A stretch of 64,000 bases of DNA from positions 511,804 through 575,803 of the forward strand of contig CP070784.1 in assembly GCA_020346605.1 (NCBI GenBank). The letters run 5' to 3'. Position 1 is the first letter of the stretch. The number at the start of each line of letters is the position of its first letter. The DNA comes from Candidatus Bathyarchaeota archaeon. GTDB lineage: Archaea; Thermoproteota; Bathyarchaeia; TCS64. Shown here piece after piece: positions 8,038 to 16,620 of this stretch. The notes under the pieces were generated by a model. The model saw nothing but the letters and a program-made list of their open reading frames with translations, did not search any database and was not told the DNA's origin. Made by a program: the position numbers and the translations under genes.

Positions 8038-8243
8038 CTACATCGACGGCCCCGGCGGAGGCTCCGGATGGCAGACAGTGACCTCAGGCACGACCGTGGA
8101 AGTGAAGCTGCGCAGCGCGAATGGGGTGGACTACCTCAGGCTGATTCACCTAGTATTATTCTGCCTCTAGCAGGAAGCGCAGTACGATTTACGAATTATA
8201 ATGAAAAAAGAGGAAAAGGGAATTTTTACCTCGCAAACTCGGT

Positions 8244-8393
8244 TTAGTTGTAGGGCACGAACCTGCGGTAGAACTCTAGGACGCGAGCCAGGACCTCGTC
8301 CAGGTTCGCCTCCATTTCTTCCTCGACGTTGACCACGCGCTGGATCTGATTGAGCTTCACGAAGTTCTCGTCCGAGATATCCATCTGCGCCAT
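8244..8393 (-). CDS. Small acidic 49-residue protein
   Basis: A short frame starts with ATG at 8393 (MAQMDISDENFVKLNQIQRV) and ends in TAA at 8244. The composition is acidic and helical, with a likely amphipathic helix in 'EEEMEANLDEVLARVLEF' and an aromatic-basic tail (YRRFVPYN). Codon choice matches neighbouring genes (GAG, CTC/CTG, CGC-rich third positions), unlike the overlapping frames. It could be a small regulatory or antitoxin-like protein, but I do not recognise a family. It is separated from the broken tag gene by about 200 bases. Confidence 0.5.
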   Translation of the reverse strand: MAQMDISDENFVKLNQIQRVVNVEEEMEANLDEVLARVLEFYRRFVPYN

Positions 8394-8586
8394 ATCTCTT
8401 ACACCGAGACCCCAAGACGATTCTGATGATTTAAGGGCGACTCACACTTGGTGGTCGCAGCACATGATCACATGAGGTAGTCACAACATGTGAGTGTAGA
8501 GATCTACTGTGTTGTGCGCAAGTGCCTTAAGGGACTGTGCCTGCTACCCACGGTTGCGCTAATATACCCTCTTCCGTATTCTCTCC

Positions 8587-9234
8587 ATGGAGTTGACAAT
8601 TACAAAGACCCGAGAACTCATTGGGGTCACGCTGCTCCTGCTGATGGTCAGCGCCGTCGGGGTGCTATACCTCGAGCCCGATGGTAGCTCGGTGCTACTG
8701 ATGGGGGTGGTTGGGAACCTATGCATCCCCGCGCTGATGGGGTTCGGCTGGATGCGCGTGTGGATGGAGAGGAGTGACCCGTCCAGGTTCCTGGCGGCCT
8801 GGAGCGCCGCGGATCTTGTGATCAGCCTCGCCGTGACTTTCACGAGCATCAAGAGCACGGCGTGGGGGCAGACTGGCCTGGCGATGGCCCTGCTCACGGG
8901 AACCCTCGTCGTTATCTATCTCTTGGGTTACAACGAGGGACGGAGGGGCAAGTGGTTGACCATCCTTCTGATGACGCTCAACACCTGCACCGCCTACTGG
9001 CTCATACTAAACAACCTCGACAGGCTCAACCCCTGGCTGCTGGACCCGTCCACGCCCACAAACAAGACCCTGCTAGGTATGCTGCTCACCGACGTCAGCA
9101 TCATGGGGACACTGGCCAGCCTGACGCCCCAGATCTTCCTGCATGATTACGTGAGAAAAAAGCAGGAGAAGGAGGCGATGGATGCCTTCATGACGCTGCT
9201 CGACGAGAGGGAGATGGACTCGAAAGCTCAATGA
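8587..9234 (+). CDS. Hypothetical six-helix membrane protein
   Basis: 215 residues with about six hydrophobic segments (near 12-28, 36-56, 72-88, 98-115, 121-138 and 160-180) and a charged cytosolic tail 'HDYVRKKQEKEAMDAF'. Glu/Lys-rich ends and short loops suggest a small integral membrane protein without an enzymatic signature. The ATG at 8587 follows 'attctctcc'; an AT-rich element (CTAATATACC, about 8559-8568) lies roughly 20-28 bases upstream, consistent with a near-leaderless transcript. The stop codon overlaps a C-box-like ATGATGA. Family not recognised. Confidence 0.65.
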   Translation: MELTITKTRELIGVTLLLLMVSAVGVLYLEPDGSSVLLMGVVGNLCIPALMGFGWMRVWMERSDPSRFLAAWSAADLVISLAVTFTSIKSTAWGQTGLAMALLTGTLVVIYLLGYNEGRRGKWLTILLMTLNTCTAYWLILNNLDRLNPWLLDPSTPTNKTLLGMLLTDVSIMGTLASLTPQIFLHDYVRKKQEKEAMDAFMTLLDEREMDSKAQ

Positions 9235-9297
9235 TGATGCAAGATTCGATTGAGATAACGTCGTTGAGAAAGGGCGGCTGAAATTAAGGAAGAGCCC

Positions 9298-9498
9298 TCA
9301 TAATTTTGCGCGCCGGGCTCTCTCTTCCAGCTCTTGCCTCAGGAAGCGAAGGTACTCCTCGTGGTCCTTTATCCTCTCGATGGAACCGAGTAGGCCTGAA
9401 GCCTCGCCGCCGCTCGCCTGCAAGACGTCCTTGGCTGTCATGGCGCAAAAGCATATACAGTTCTCGCAGACTTCGCAGGTGACAAGGGGTCGAGGCAT
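9298..9498 (-). CDS. Small cysteine-cluster protein
   Basis: 66 residues from the ATG at 9498 (MPRPLVTCEVCENCICFCAM). The first 18 residues carry five cysteines in the pattern CxxCxxCxCxC, a likely metal or Fe-S site; the rest is a charged helix (EEYLRFLRQELEERARRAKL). The upstream in-frame residues to 9585 look non-coding and overlap the promoter region of the divergent aminotransferase gene. No family is recognised. Confidence 0.5.
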   Translation of the reverse strand: MPRPLVTCEVCENCICFCAMTAKDVLQASGGEASGLLGSIERIKDHEEYLRFLRQELEERARRAKL

Positions 9499-9630
9499 CG
9501 TGATCAATCTGTGGTGATGAACCGTTGCGTATATATGTTGGGAAAAGGGCGCGAGGCGCTTTGGGCTCCCGCCACCGTTCAGCAAGTTATTAATGTCCAG
9601 ACAAATAGAGATGTTGCGCGGAGGGATTCT

Positions 9631-10566
9631 TTGTCAGGATTTCGCGGAGCGGAGTACTGCTGGATGAATGGCGAAGTGATGAAGACCGAGAGGGCGCTGG
9701 TCTCGGCCATGGAGCCCATCTACCTCGGCATCTTCGAGGGCATCAGGGCTTACGTGGAGGGAGACGTCCTGGGCGAGGGGGAGCTCAACATCTTCAGGTG
9801 GAAGGGCCACATAGACCGCCTCTGGAGGAGCGCCGAGGTCTGCGGCCTCAAGATCCCCTACACCAAGGAGGAGATGCTGGAGGGGACAAGGGAGTCCATC
9901 AGGGCGAACGGCTTCAGAACCACCACCTACATCCAGCCTAGGATCTGGCCCAGGGCCAGGGGGCCCGGGGGGAGCACAGCGGACGGCGAGGTGCACGTAG
10001 TGATACCCACGATGCTGCTCCAGACAAGACTCGGCGAGGAGGAGCTCACAAGGGAGCGCCGGCTCATGGTGAGCAGCTGGAGGCGCGTCGCCTCGGACGC
10101 CCTGCCCCCGCAGGCCAAGGCCTGGGCGAACTACGCCAACTCCGGCCAGGCGGGCCGCGAGGCGAGGAGGCTGGGCTTCGACGACGCCATCATGCTGGAC
10201 AACAGGGGCTTCGTCAGCGAGGCCACCGGGGCGTGCCTGATGACGGTGCGCGACGGCACGGTGATCACGCCGCCGGTGACGGCGTCCATACTGGAGTCGG
10301 TGACCCGTGACGCCCTGCTGAAGTACATCCCCGAGGACCTAGGCATCCCCGTCGATGTCAGAGACATCACCAGGGTCGAGCTCTACGCCTCGGACGAGGT
10401 CTTCCTCTGCGGCACGGGGGCCGAGGTGCGCCCGATAACCAGCGTCGACGACGTCCGTTTCGGGGAGGAGTACCCAGGACCCATCACCAAGGAGATCGCG
10501 AGATACCACTCCGAGATCCTCGCGTGCAACGTGGAGAAGCGCCGGGACTGGCTGACCCCAGTCTGA
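9631..10566 (+). CDS. Class IV PLP-dependent aminotransferase, branched-chain type
   Basis: 311 residues from the TTG at 9631, chosen because GGAGGG lies six bases upstream and the length then matches the family (about 300). The PLP lysine is in 'PQAKAWANYANSGQAGREA', equivalent to the AKxxGNYxNS motif; 'GFDDAIMLDNRGFVSEATGA' and 'PPVTASILESVTRDALL' match the second half of the fold. The N-terminal 'MNGEVMKTERALVSAMEPIY' and 'GIFEGIRAY' are typical of IlvE. The usual EGSGEN loop is replaced by EATGAC, so substrate preference may differ. It would catalyse the last step of valine, leucine and isoleucine synthesis, or their degradation, in the cytosol. A T6 run follows the stop. Confidence 0.87.
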   Translation: MSGFRGAEYCWMNGEVMKTERALVSAMEPIYLGIFEGIRAYVEGDVLGEGELNIFRWKGHIDRLWRSAEVCGLKIPYTKEEMLEGTRESIRANGFRTTTYIQPRIWPRARGPGGSTADGEVHVVIPTMLLQTRLGEEELTRERRLMVSSWRRVASDALPPQAKAWANYANSGQAGREARRLGFDDAIMLDNRGFVSEATGACLMTVRDGTVITPPVTASILESVTRDALLKYIPEDLGIPVDVRDITRVELYASDEVFLCGTGAEVRPITSVDDVRFGEEYPGPITKEIARYHSEILACNVEKRRDWLTPV

Positions 10567-10572
10567 CCCATC

Positions 10573-10578
10573 TTTTTT
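10573..10578 (+). terminator. Oligo-T terminator after the aminotransferase gene
   Basis: Six consecutive T residues begin six bases after the aminotransferase stop codon. Oligo-T stretches on the coding strand end archaeal transcripts without needing a hairpin. Confidence 0.4.
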
Positions 10579-10682
10579 ACGGGGAATTCAAGGATCCACT
10601 CGCCGCATCCAATGTCAGAGTGCACAACGGCCGTCGCAGTGGAAAGGACAGCATTAATAGATCTCAGGTCGTAGGTGGAGGT

Positions 10683-11330
10683 ATGTCCCGCTTCGAGACG
10701 TTGATCTTCGACTTCGACTACACGCTGGCGGACTCCTCCAGGGGTATCATCGAGTGCGTCAACCACGCCCTAGGGAAGCTGGGGCTACCCCGCGTCACGG
10801 AAGAGGCCACTCGCAGGACCGTAGGGCTGTCCCTCCCTGAGACCCTGGTTGCACTGGCGGGAAGGGAGCACGCCGACAAAGGGAGCGAGTTTACTCGGCT
10901 GTTCATCGAGCGGGCCGACGAGGTAATGGCTGACCTCACCGTGGTCTTCGACTTCGTCCCGCAGGTGATTGAGTGGCTGAAGAGGCGCGGCTACACCCTG
11001 GGCATAATCTCCACCAAGTACCGGTACAGGATCGAGGCCGTCCTGGGGAGAGAAGGGCTGCTCCACCTCTTCGACGTCATCGTCGGCGGCGAGGACGTGT
11101 CCAATCACAAGCCCGACCCCGAGAGCCTTCTCGCCGCGCTGGGCAAGCTGGGGTCGCCCAGTTCCTCCGTTCTCTACGTGGGGGACAGCGTCACGGACGC
11201 CAGGGCGGCTGAGAGCGCCGGGGTCGCCTTCGTCGCGGTGCTGAGCGGTGTGACGCAAAGGGAGGCGTTCTCGGGTTACCCGGTGCTCGCAGTCATCGAC
11301 TCCATCGTCGACCTTGAGGAAATCCTCTGA
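10683..11330 (+). CDS. HAD-superfamily hydrolase (phosphoglycolate phosphatase-like)
   Basis: 215 residues from the ATG at 10683, which follows GGTGGAGGT; the frame upstream is non-conserved. Motif I is 'LIFDFDYTLADSS' with the nucleophile D10 and D12, motif II the Ser/Thr in 'LGIISTKY', motif III the Lys in 'NHKPDPES', and motif IV 'YVGDSVTDARAAESAG'. A helical cap sits between motifs I and II (subfamily I), as in phosphoglycolate phosphatase and related sugar-phosphatases. The substrate cannot be fixed. It lies about 115 bases after the aminotransferase and 80 bases before the MFS gene. Confidence 0.85.
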   Translation: MSRFETLIFDFDYTLADSSRGIIECVNHALGKLGLPRVTEEATRRTVGLSLPETLVALAGREHADKGSEFTRLFIERADEVMADLTVVFDFVPQVIEWLKRRGYTLGIISTKYRYRIEAVLGREGLLHLFDVIVGGEDVSNHKPDPESLLAALGKLGSPSSSVLYVGDSVTDARAAESAGVAFVAVLSGVTQREAFSGYPVLAVIDSIVDLEEIL

Positions 11331-11409
11331 ACAGAAAGAAGCAGGATCAGTAGTACTTATTAGTCAGCCAGCCCATCTCCCGGGGTATCAACAACCGCGA
11401 GGGTACACC

Positions 11410-12642
11410 ATGCAACGCGTCAAGGAGAAGTTGAGCCTGCTCAGGGGCAACCTAGGGGTGATGCTGCTCAGCGCCGGCACCTGGAACCTCGCGGGGCAGA
11501 TGACGTGGCCCTTCTTCTCCCTTTACGTGCTGGGCCTGGGTGGGAACTACGTCGACATCGGCCTCATCTCGGCGATGAGCGCGGTCATAAGGGTCGTCCC
11601 CACCTTCCTCGGGGGCTACCTGGCCGACACCGTGGGCAGGAAGAGGATCATCTACGCCATGACCTTCCTCCTCGCCTTCAACGAGCTGGTGAACGCCTTC
11701 GCCCCCACTTACCAGATACTCTTCCTCTCGGCAGCGATAGGCGCCCTCTGCGGGGGGTTCAGGGACCCCGCGTTCCAGTCTCTGCTCGCCGACTCCACCA
11801 CACCGGAGAACCGGGCGCTCAGCTACGCCCTCTGGAACGTGGTCCCACCCCTCTTCGGGCTGCTCTCCCCCTACGCCATCGGGGTGCTGATGGACAAATA
11901 CGGGACCGTCGTGGCGATGAGATGGGCGTACATGTTCGTCTTCGGCATGGGCCTAGTCGCCGCCACCCTCAGGTACAAGTTCCTGCAGGAGACGCTGGAC
12001 ACGGACGGCGAGGTGGAGGTCAACCTCAGGGGAGCGGTGCGGGAGATCGTCGACGACTTCAGGCTGACTTTCCGGACGCTCCCCGGGCAACTCTGGGTGT
12101 TCTTCGGCATCGACATGGTCCTGAGTTTCGGCTGGTCGATGATCGACCCGTACAGCGTCCCCTACGCGAAGGAGGTGGTGGGGGTGTCCTCGGCCCAGTG
12201 GGGCTTCCAGCTGATGCTGTGGACCCTGGTCAACATAATCGTGAGGATGCCGTCCGCCAGCGCCTCGGACCTGTACGGTAGGCTCAAGTTCATCAGGCCC
12301 ACGGTGCTGCTATACCCGATCTTGATCTTCATGTTCACCAACGCTAAGAGCTTCAGGGACGTCCTCATGATCAGGATGGCCATCGCCGTGCTGGGGAGCA
12401 TCGACGGCCCCTCCTGGCAGGCGCTCTACGCCGACTACGCCCCCAAGGAGCACAGGGGCAGGTTCAACGCCCTGCTCAGCCTCTCCTGGACCGTGGTCTG
12501 GAGCACGGGGGGCGTCATAGGGGGCTACCTATACCAGGAGCACGCCAAGGGGACTCCCTTCATGCTCGGGTCCGGGCTGCTCCTCCTCGGCGCCGTCGCG
12601 TTCCTGCTCGCAGTCAGAGAGCCCGAGAGTCGGGAGACCTGA
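11410..12642 (+). CDS. Major facilitator superfamily transporter
   Basis: 410 residues with about 12 membrane helices. The MFS motif A is clear between helices 2 and 3: 'GGYLADTVGRKRIIYAM'. The second half has a related loop 'RMPSASASDLYGRLKFIRP'. The start at 11410 (MQRVKEKLSLLRGNLG) avoids overlap with the phosphatase gene. The N-terminal pattern, a short basic helix ending in RGN, is shared with the MFS gene at 22377-23660, so the two are probably paralogues. Substrate unknown; drug or metabolite export is typical. Confidence 0.83.
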   Translation: MQRVKEKLSLLRGNLGVMLLSAGTWNLAGQMTWPFFSLYVLGLGGNYVDIGLISAMSAVIRVVPTFLGGYLADTVGRKRIIYAMTFLLAFNELVNAFAPTYQILFLSAAIGALCGGFRDPAFQSLLADSTTPENRALSYALWNVVPPLFGLLSPYAIGVLMDKYGTVVAMRWAYMFVFGMGLVAATLRYKFLQETLDTDGEVEVNLRGAVREIVDDFRLTFRTLPGQLWVFFGIDMVLSFGWSMIDPYSVPYAKEVVGVSSAQWGFQLMLWTLVNIIVRMPSASASDLYGRLKFIRPTVLLYPILIFMFTNAKSFRDVLMIRMAIAVLGSIDGPSWQALYADYAPKEHRGRFNALLSLSWTVVWSTGGVIGGYLYQEHAKGTPFMLGSGLLLLGAVAFLLAVREPESRET

Positions 12643-12648
12643 CCCGGC

Positions 12649-13467
12649 CTAGCCGAGGGGCTGGCACCTGGGGCAGATGAAGCTGCTCGTGGAGCCGGTC
12701 CTGATCTTCTCGATGGGGGCTCCGCAGGCGGGGCAGGCCTCGCCGGGCCTGTAAGCCACTCTGTACTGCTCCTTCCCATACCCGCCGTTCCTCCCGTAGA
12801 AGTCCCTCTCGTACGTCAGGCCGCCGTGCGCTAGGCTCTCGGTGAGCACAGCCTTCATGGAATCGTAGAGGGCCTCGACGTCTGCATCAGTGAGCGTGGG
12901 TATCTTCCTCAAGGGGTGGACGCCGGCTCCGAAGAGGATGTCCTGGATGTAGACGTTCCCGATGCCGGCGACGTTCCTCTGGTTGGTGAGGAAAGACTTG
13001 ACGCCTCCCCTTCTTCCCCTCAGGAGGCCCCTGAAGTGGTCCAAGGTGAACCCATCTTCCAGAGGCGACGGCCCGAGATCTCTTGTCAGCTTGTGCCCGT
13101 CGAGGCCGTCCTCGGGGACGAGGTGGAGGTAGCAGAACCACCAGACGCGCACCGTGAAACCCGTGCCGTCGTCGAGAAGGAACTTGATGTGGTACTTCTC
13201 GGGGAGGCGGCTCTCGTCCTCGAAGTAGACGACGTCGGCGCCCATCCCCGTGTTGAACAGCAGGACGTGGCCCGGGTCCAGGCCGATGAAGACCCACTTC
13301 CCCCTCGGGCGAACGTATGAGATCTCCTTATCCAGCGCTCCGGCCCTGAACTCCTCCATGGGGACGTTGAGGCACTTGACGTTCTCCACGTCTACACGGA
13401 CCACGCGCTTGCCCACGAGCTCCTCTTCCATCTGCCCGGCGAGTATCATGATCTCAGGGAGTTCCAT
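12649..13467 (-). CDS. Fpg/Nei-like DNA glycosylase family protein without the N-terminal proline
   Basis: 272 residues, the normal Fpg length. The N-terminal domain is followed by the H2TH region 'FLTNQRNVAGIGNVYIQDIL' and a C-terminal zinc finger with CPAC and CPRC pairs (about 246-249 and 266-269). Fpg enzymes attack damaged bases through Pro1 after Met removal (MPELPEV); here the protein begins MELPEIMILAG, so the proline is missing while the following ELPE block is kept. The conserved lysine in 'RPRGKWVFI' is present. It may bind abasic or oxidised DNA with altered chemistry. The gene is convergent with the MFS gene, six bases apart. Confidence 0.85.
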   Translation of the reverse strand: MELPEIMILAGQMEEELVGKRVVRVDVENVKCLNVPMEEFRAGALDKEISYVRPRGKWVFIGLDPGHVLLFNTGMGADVVYFEDESRLPEKYHIKFLLDDGTGFTVRVWWFCYLHLVPEDGLDGHKLTRDLGPSPLEDGFTLDHFRGLLRGRRGGVKSFLTNQRNVAGIGNVYIQDILFGAGVHPLRKIPTLTDADVEALYDSMKAVLTESLAHGGLTYERDFYGRNGGYGKEQYRVAYRPGEACPACGAPIEKIRTGSTSSFICPRCQPLG

Positions 13468-13598
13468 GTGTCACAACTGGCAGGACTAATTTTTCACTTT
13501 AACTGTCAGCCCGGAAAGTTCCGACGACCTACTCTCACGTTGTGACTCTGATTTATATGCGGCGGGTACTTGGCTAGCCCCATTGGGAGCAGTTCCTG

Positions 13599-14819
13599 TT
13601 GGTTGACCTGAGGTCGTACGTGCCCGAGGAGATACCCAGGGGCGCCAAGTTCTTCATCCTCGCCTCGGCCATCAACGGGGTCGCCAACGGGATCTTCAAT
13701 GTCATCATCCAGCTCTACTACGTGGCCGTGGGCTTCGACAGCAGCGCCCTCGGCGACCTGTTCATGATGAACCCCCTCGGCGCGGCGATCTTCATCATCC
13801 CAGCCGGGATACTCGCCGACCGGTACGGGAAGAGGAGGGTGATGATGGTCGGCTGGGTCTTCTCCCTCACCGCGTTCTCCCTCGTCACAACGACCTACGA
13901 CCTGGCGCTTCTCCGCATCGCGTTCTTCCTGTTCGGCCTGAACAACGCGACCAGCGTCGTACTGGGTCCCATCTACTCGGGGTTCTACGAGAAAGGAGAG
14001 CTCGACAGGGCGTTCGGCATCCTCGGCTTCGTGAACATATTCATGATGTCGGTCGGCAGCCTCATGGGCCACATACCCCCGATGCTGGTGTCTGACTACG
14101 GCCTCACGAAGATCTCGGCTTACTGGTGGGTCCTCCTGACGGGGGTCACGCTCGCCATCGGTACGATGCCCGTCTGGTACCTGTCGACCAGGGGGATCCC
14201 TGAACCCAAGGCGGTCGACGGGTTCAAGATAGTGCTGAAGTCCAAAGGTCTCGTCGCGAAGTCGACGTTCTTCAACCTCGTGTCCGGGGTCGGCAGGGGC
14301 GTGTTCTTCAGCCTGTTCCCCTACTACGTGAATGTGAAGTACGGCGTCGAGTCCGACGCCCTGGGGAACATGTTCATGGTCGCCAACTTCGTCATCGCCG
14401 GAGCCCAGTTCGTGGCCCCAAGGATCAGCGAAAGGTTCGGGAACCTCAGGACCAGCTCCGCGGCCGTGCTGCTGGCGACGCCGATATACTTCATGTTCCC
14501 CTTCGCCCCAGACTTCCGCTGGATCTCCGCCCTCTACTTCTTCAGGTTCGGGGTCGCCAACGTCGCCTCCCCCCTCATGGGGGCGTTCTTCATGGGGAAC
14601 CTGGACGAGGAGGAGAAGTCGACGGCCAGCAGCATAACCGCGATGGGCTCGTATGCGGGGGGCTTCCTCTCCCCGTGGCTCGGCGGCAGGCTCATGAAGG
14701 TCTCACTGGGCCTCCCCATCTGGGTGGGAGCCTGCCTATACGCCTTCTTCGCGGCGACGTACTACCCGCTGATGAGGTCCGAGGAGAGGAAGAGGGAGAA
14801 GGTCACGGCGGTCGAATGA
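13599..14819 (+). CDS. Major facilitator superfamily transporter
   Basis: 406 residues beginning at a TTG (13599) with GGGAG about ten bases upstream. About 12 hydrophobic helices; motif A is 'GILADRYGKRRVMMVGW'. Other transporter-like features include 'LRIAFFLFGLNNATSVVLGP' and the C-terminal 'TASSITAMGSYAGGFLSPWL'. It is unlike the other two MFS genes in its N-terminus. Substrate unknown. Its 3' end lies five bases from that of the convergent GDPD gene. Confidence 0.82.
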   Translation: MVDLRSYVPEEIPRGAKFFILASAINGVANGIFNVIIQLYYVAVGFDSSALGDLFMMNPLGAAIFIIPAGILADRYGKRRVMMVGWVFSLTAFSLVTTTYDLALLRIAFFLFGLNNATSVVLGPIYSGFYEKGELDRAFGILGFVNIFMMSVGSLMGHIPPMLVSDYGLTKISAYWWVLLTGVTLAIGTMPVWYLSTRGIPEPKAVDGFKIVLKSKGLVAKSTFFNLVSGVGRGVFFSLFPYYVNVKYGVESDALGNMFMVANFVIAGAQFVAPRISERFGNLRTSSAAVLLATPIYFMFPFAPDFRWISALYFFRFGVANVASPLMGAFFMGNLDEEEKSTASSITAMGSYAGGFLSPWLGGRLMKVSLGLPIWVGACLYAFFAATYYPLMRSEERKREKVTAVE

Positions 14820-14823
14820 AGGA

Positions 14824-15504
14824 TCATATCCTGTCCGGGTAGTCGGAGATTATCCCGTCCACCCCGAGGGACTTCATTTCGCCGATGTCAGCGGGGTCGT
14901 TCACGGTCCAAACGAAGGTCCTGAGCCCTCTATCACGGGCTTCCCCTATGAACTCGGAGTCGACGTTGCCGAAGTACGGGTGGATGGAGTATGCCTTGTT
15001 CAGCTCTGCGAACTCCAGGATCCCTCCACGGTCCCTAGCGAGCAACACACCCGTCCTAACCTGGTCCGAGAGCTCCCTGATGGCGGCCAGCTCCCCCAGA
15101 TGAAACGAGGAGACGATGAACCCGTCCCTGCTCCACCCCTTCTCCGATATCGCACCCTCTATGACCTCGTGGACGGGTCCGGCTGTTCCCAGGCCCTTCA
15201 GCTCGACGTTGACGCCGATCTCCCTGTCTGCGACGTCGATCACCTCGTCAAGAGTGGGGATCCTCTCGCCTAGGCCCGCGTCCAGCCTGCTCAGCTCCTC
15301 AAAGGTCAGCTCGCTAACGGCGCCGGTACCATTCGTCGTCCTGTCCACGGTGTCGTCGTGGATGACGACCAGCTCCCCTGAGCCGCAGAGGTGGACGTCG
15401 AGCTCGACCATGTCGGCTCCAAGCTCCACGGCCCTCCTGAAGCCCCTCAGGGTGTTCTCGGGCTCATGCCCCGCCGCTCCCCTGTGGCCCACCTTGACGA
15501 CCAT
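14824..15504 (-). CDS. Glycerophosphodiester phosphodiesterase
   Basis: 226 residues with the full GDPD signature: catalytic 'GHRGAAGHEPENTLRGF' (His and Arg near residues 7-8, Glu-Asn), 'MVELDVHLCGSGELVVIHDD' with a metal-binding Glu/Asp and the second catalytic His, and 'GVNVELKG'. The TIM-barrel ends in 'TVNDPADIGEMKSLGVDGII'. It hydrolyses glycerophosphodiesters to glycerol phosphate and an alcohol. There is no signal peptide, so it is cytosolic. In an archaeon the natural substrate may be a glycerol-1-phosphate diester from ether-lipid turnover, which is inference. Confidence 0.9.
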   Translation of the reverse strand: MVVKVGHRGAAGHEPENTLRGFRRAVELGADMVELDVHLCGSGELVVIHDDTVDRTTNGTGAVSELTFEELSRLDAGLGERIPTLDEVIDVADREIGVNVELKGLGTAGPVHEVIEGAISEKGWSRDGFIVSSFHLGELAAIRELSDQVRTGVLLARDRGGILEFAELNKAYSIHPYFGNVDSEFIGEARDRGLRTFVWTVNDPADIGEMKSLGVDGIISDYPDRI

Positions 15505-15549
15505 GGTTGGTGGTAACTCAGTTCTGAATAAAAGGGTGGCTCCGCGCCC

Positions 15550-16620
15550 TCAGAGTATGTCGTAGCCCTCCAGGCCCAGCTCGTCCCGTATCTGGGCGAG
15601 CTCCCTCCTCAGGCTCTCGTTTATGGGTGCCCCCTCCCTCTCAAGACGGGTGAGGTGCTCCTTCTCGCCGGGCGTGTAGATCCTCACGCGACCGGGCAGT
15701 CTCTTGGACGCTCTGAGGGCTCTCATGATTTCTCCGGCCGTCCTCCTAAAATCCTTGGGTTCGGTGAAGGCGGCGATGTCCACGGCCATAAAGAAGTGGC
15801 CGACGTTGACGCCGGTCACGGCCGTGAGGAAGGCTCCGCCCTGGAGGGCAGATGAGAGGACCTCCACGACGGTGGAGTAGCCGTACCCCTTGTGCCCCCC
15901 TGTCTCCTCGCTCAGGCCGCCCAGGGGGAGCAGCGAGGCCTCACCGCTGAGCAGTTTGAGGAGTATCTCGTCGGGGTCGGTCATGTACTCGCCGTCGTGG
16001 TCGATGACCAGCCCCTCGGGGACCGGCTCCCCCTTCCTCGCTTTGACCTCGATCTTACCCCTCTGGGTTATCGACGTGGCGCAGTCCAGTAGGAAGGGGA
16101 ACCCCTCGTCTGTGGGGAAGGCGACGGTGAGGGGGTTGGTCCCCAGCATGTTCTCTACGCCGAAGGTGGGGGCGACGGAGGGCCTGGCGTTGGTGCCCGT
16201 GATCCCGACCATGTCCGCCTCCGCGGCCATCAAGGCGTAGTAGCCCGCTATGCCGTAGTGCGTGGAGTTCCTGACGGCGACCAGCCCCATGCCGTACTCA
16301 CGGGCCTTGTCGATGCAGAGCCCCATCGCCCTCCTGGCGATGACGTGGCCCATCCCGTGGTGCCCGTCGACGACGGCGGTCGTGGGGCCCTCCCTTACCA
16401 CCTCGAACCGGGTGACCGGCGACTGGAACCCCGCCCGGATCCTGTCGTAGTAGGTGGGCTTCAGCCTGTTCACCCCGTGGGAGTCTATGCCCATCCTGTC
16501 CGCCGCCACGAGCACCTCGGCGCAGATCCTAGCGTCTTCCTCCCGCACCCCGAGGCCCGTGAAGGCGTCGACGATGAACCGCTCCAGGGTCTCGAAGTCT
16601 AGGACAAGAGCATCTCCCAT
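15550..16620 (-). CDS. Ldh2-family malate/L-lactate/ureidoglycolate-type dehydrogenase
   Basis: 356 residues, usual for the family. Diagnostic segments are 'AADRMGIDSHGVNRLKPTYY' (active-site His), 'GLVAVRNSTHYGIAGYYALM', 'TGTNARPSVAPTFGVENMLG' and 'GGLSEETGGHKGYGYSTVVE'. These NAD(P)H-dependent enzymes reduce 2-oxoacids such as oxaloacetate, or act on ureidoglycolate or sulfolactate, in the cytosol. The sequence does not separate these activities. The gene is monocistronic-looking, 45 bases upstream of the GDPD start. Confidence 0.87.
   Translation of the reverse strand: MGDALVLDFETLERFIVDAFTGLGVREEDARICAEVLVAADRMGIDSHGVNRLKPTYYDRIRAGFQSPVTRFEVVREGPTTAVVDGHHGMGHVIARRAMGLCIDKAREYGMGLVAVRNSTHYGIAGYYALMAAEADMVGITGTNARPSVAPTFGVENMLGTNPLTVAFPTDEGFPFLLDCATSITQRGKIEVKARKGEPVPEGLVIDHDGEYMTDPDEILLKLLSGEASLLPLGGLSEETGGHKGYGYSTVVEVLSSALQGGAFLTAVTGVNVGHFFMAVDIAAFTEPKDFRRTAGEIMRALRASKRLPGRVRIYTPGEKEHLTRLEREGAPINESLRRELAQIRDELGLEGYDIL

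Noticed and set aside
8394-8586. C/D RNA near TGATGAT at about 8420
   Set aside because: No CTGA D box at a suitable distance and no terminal stem.
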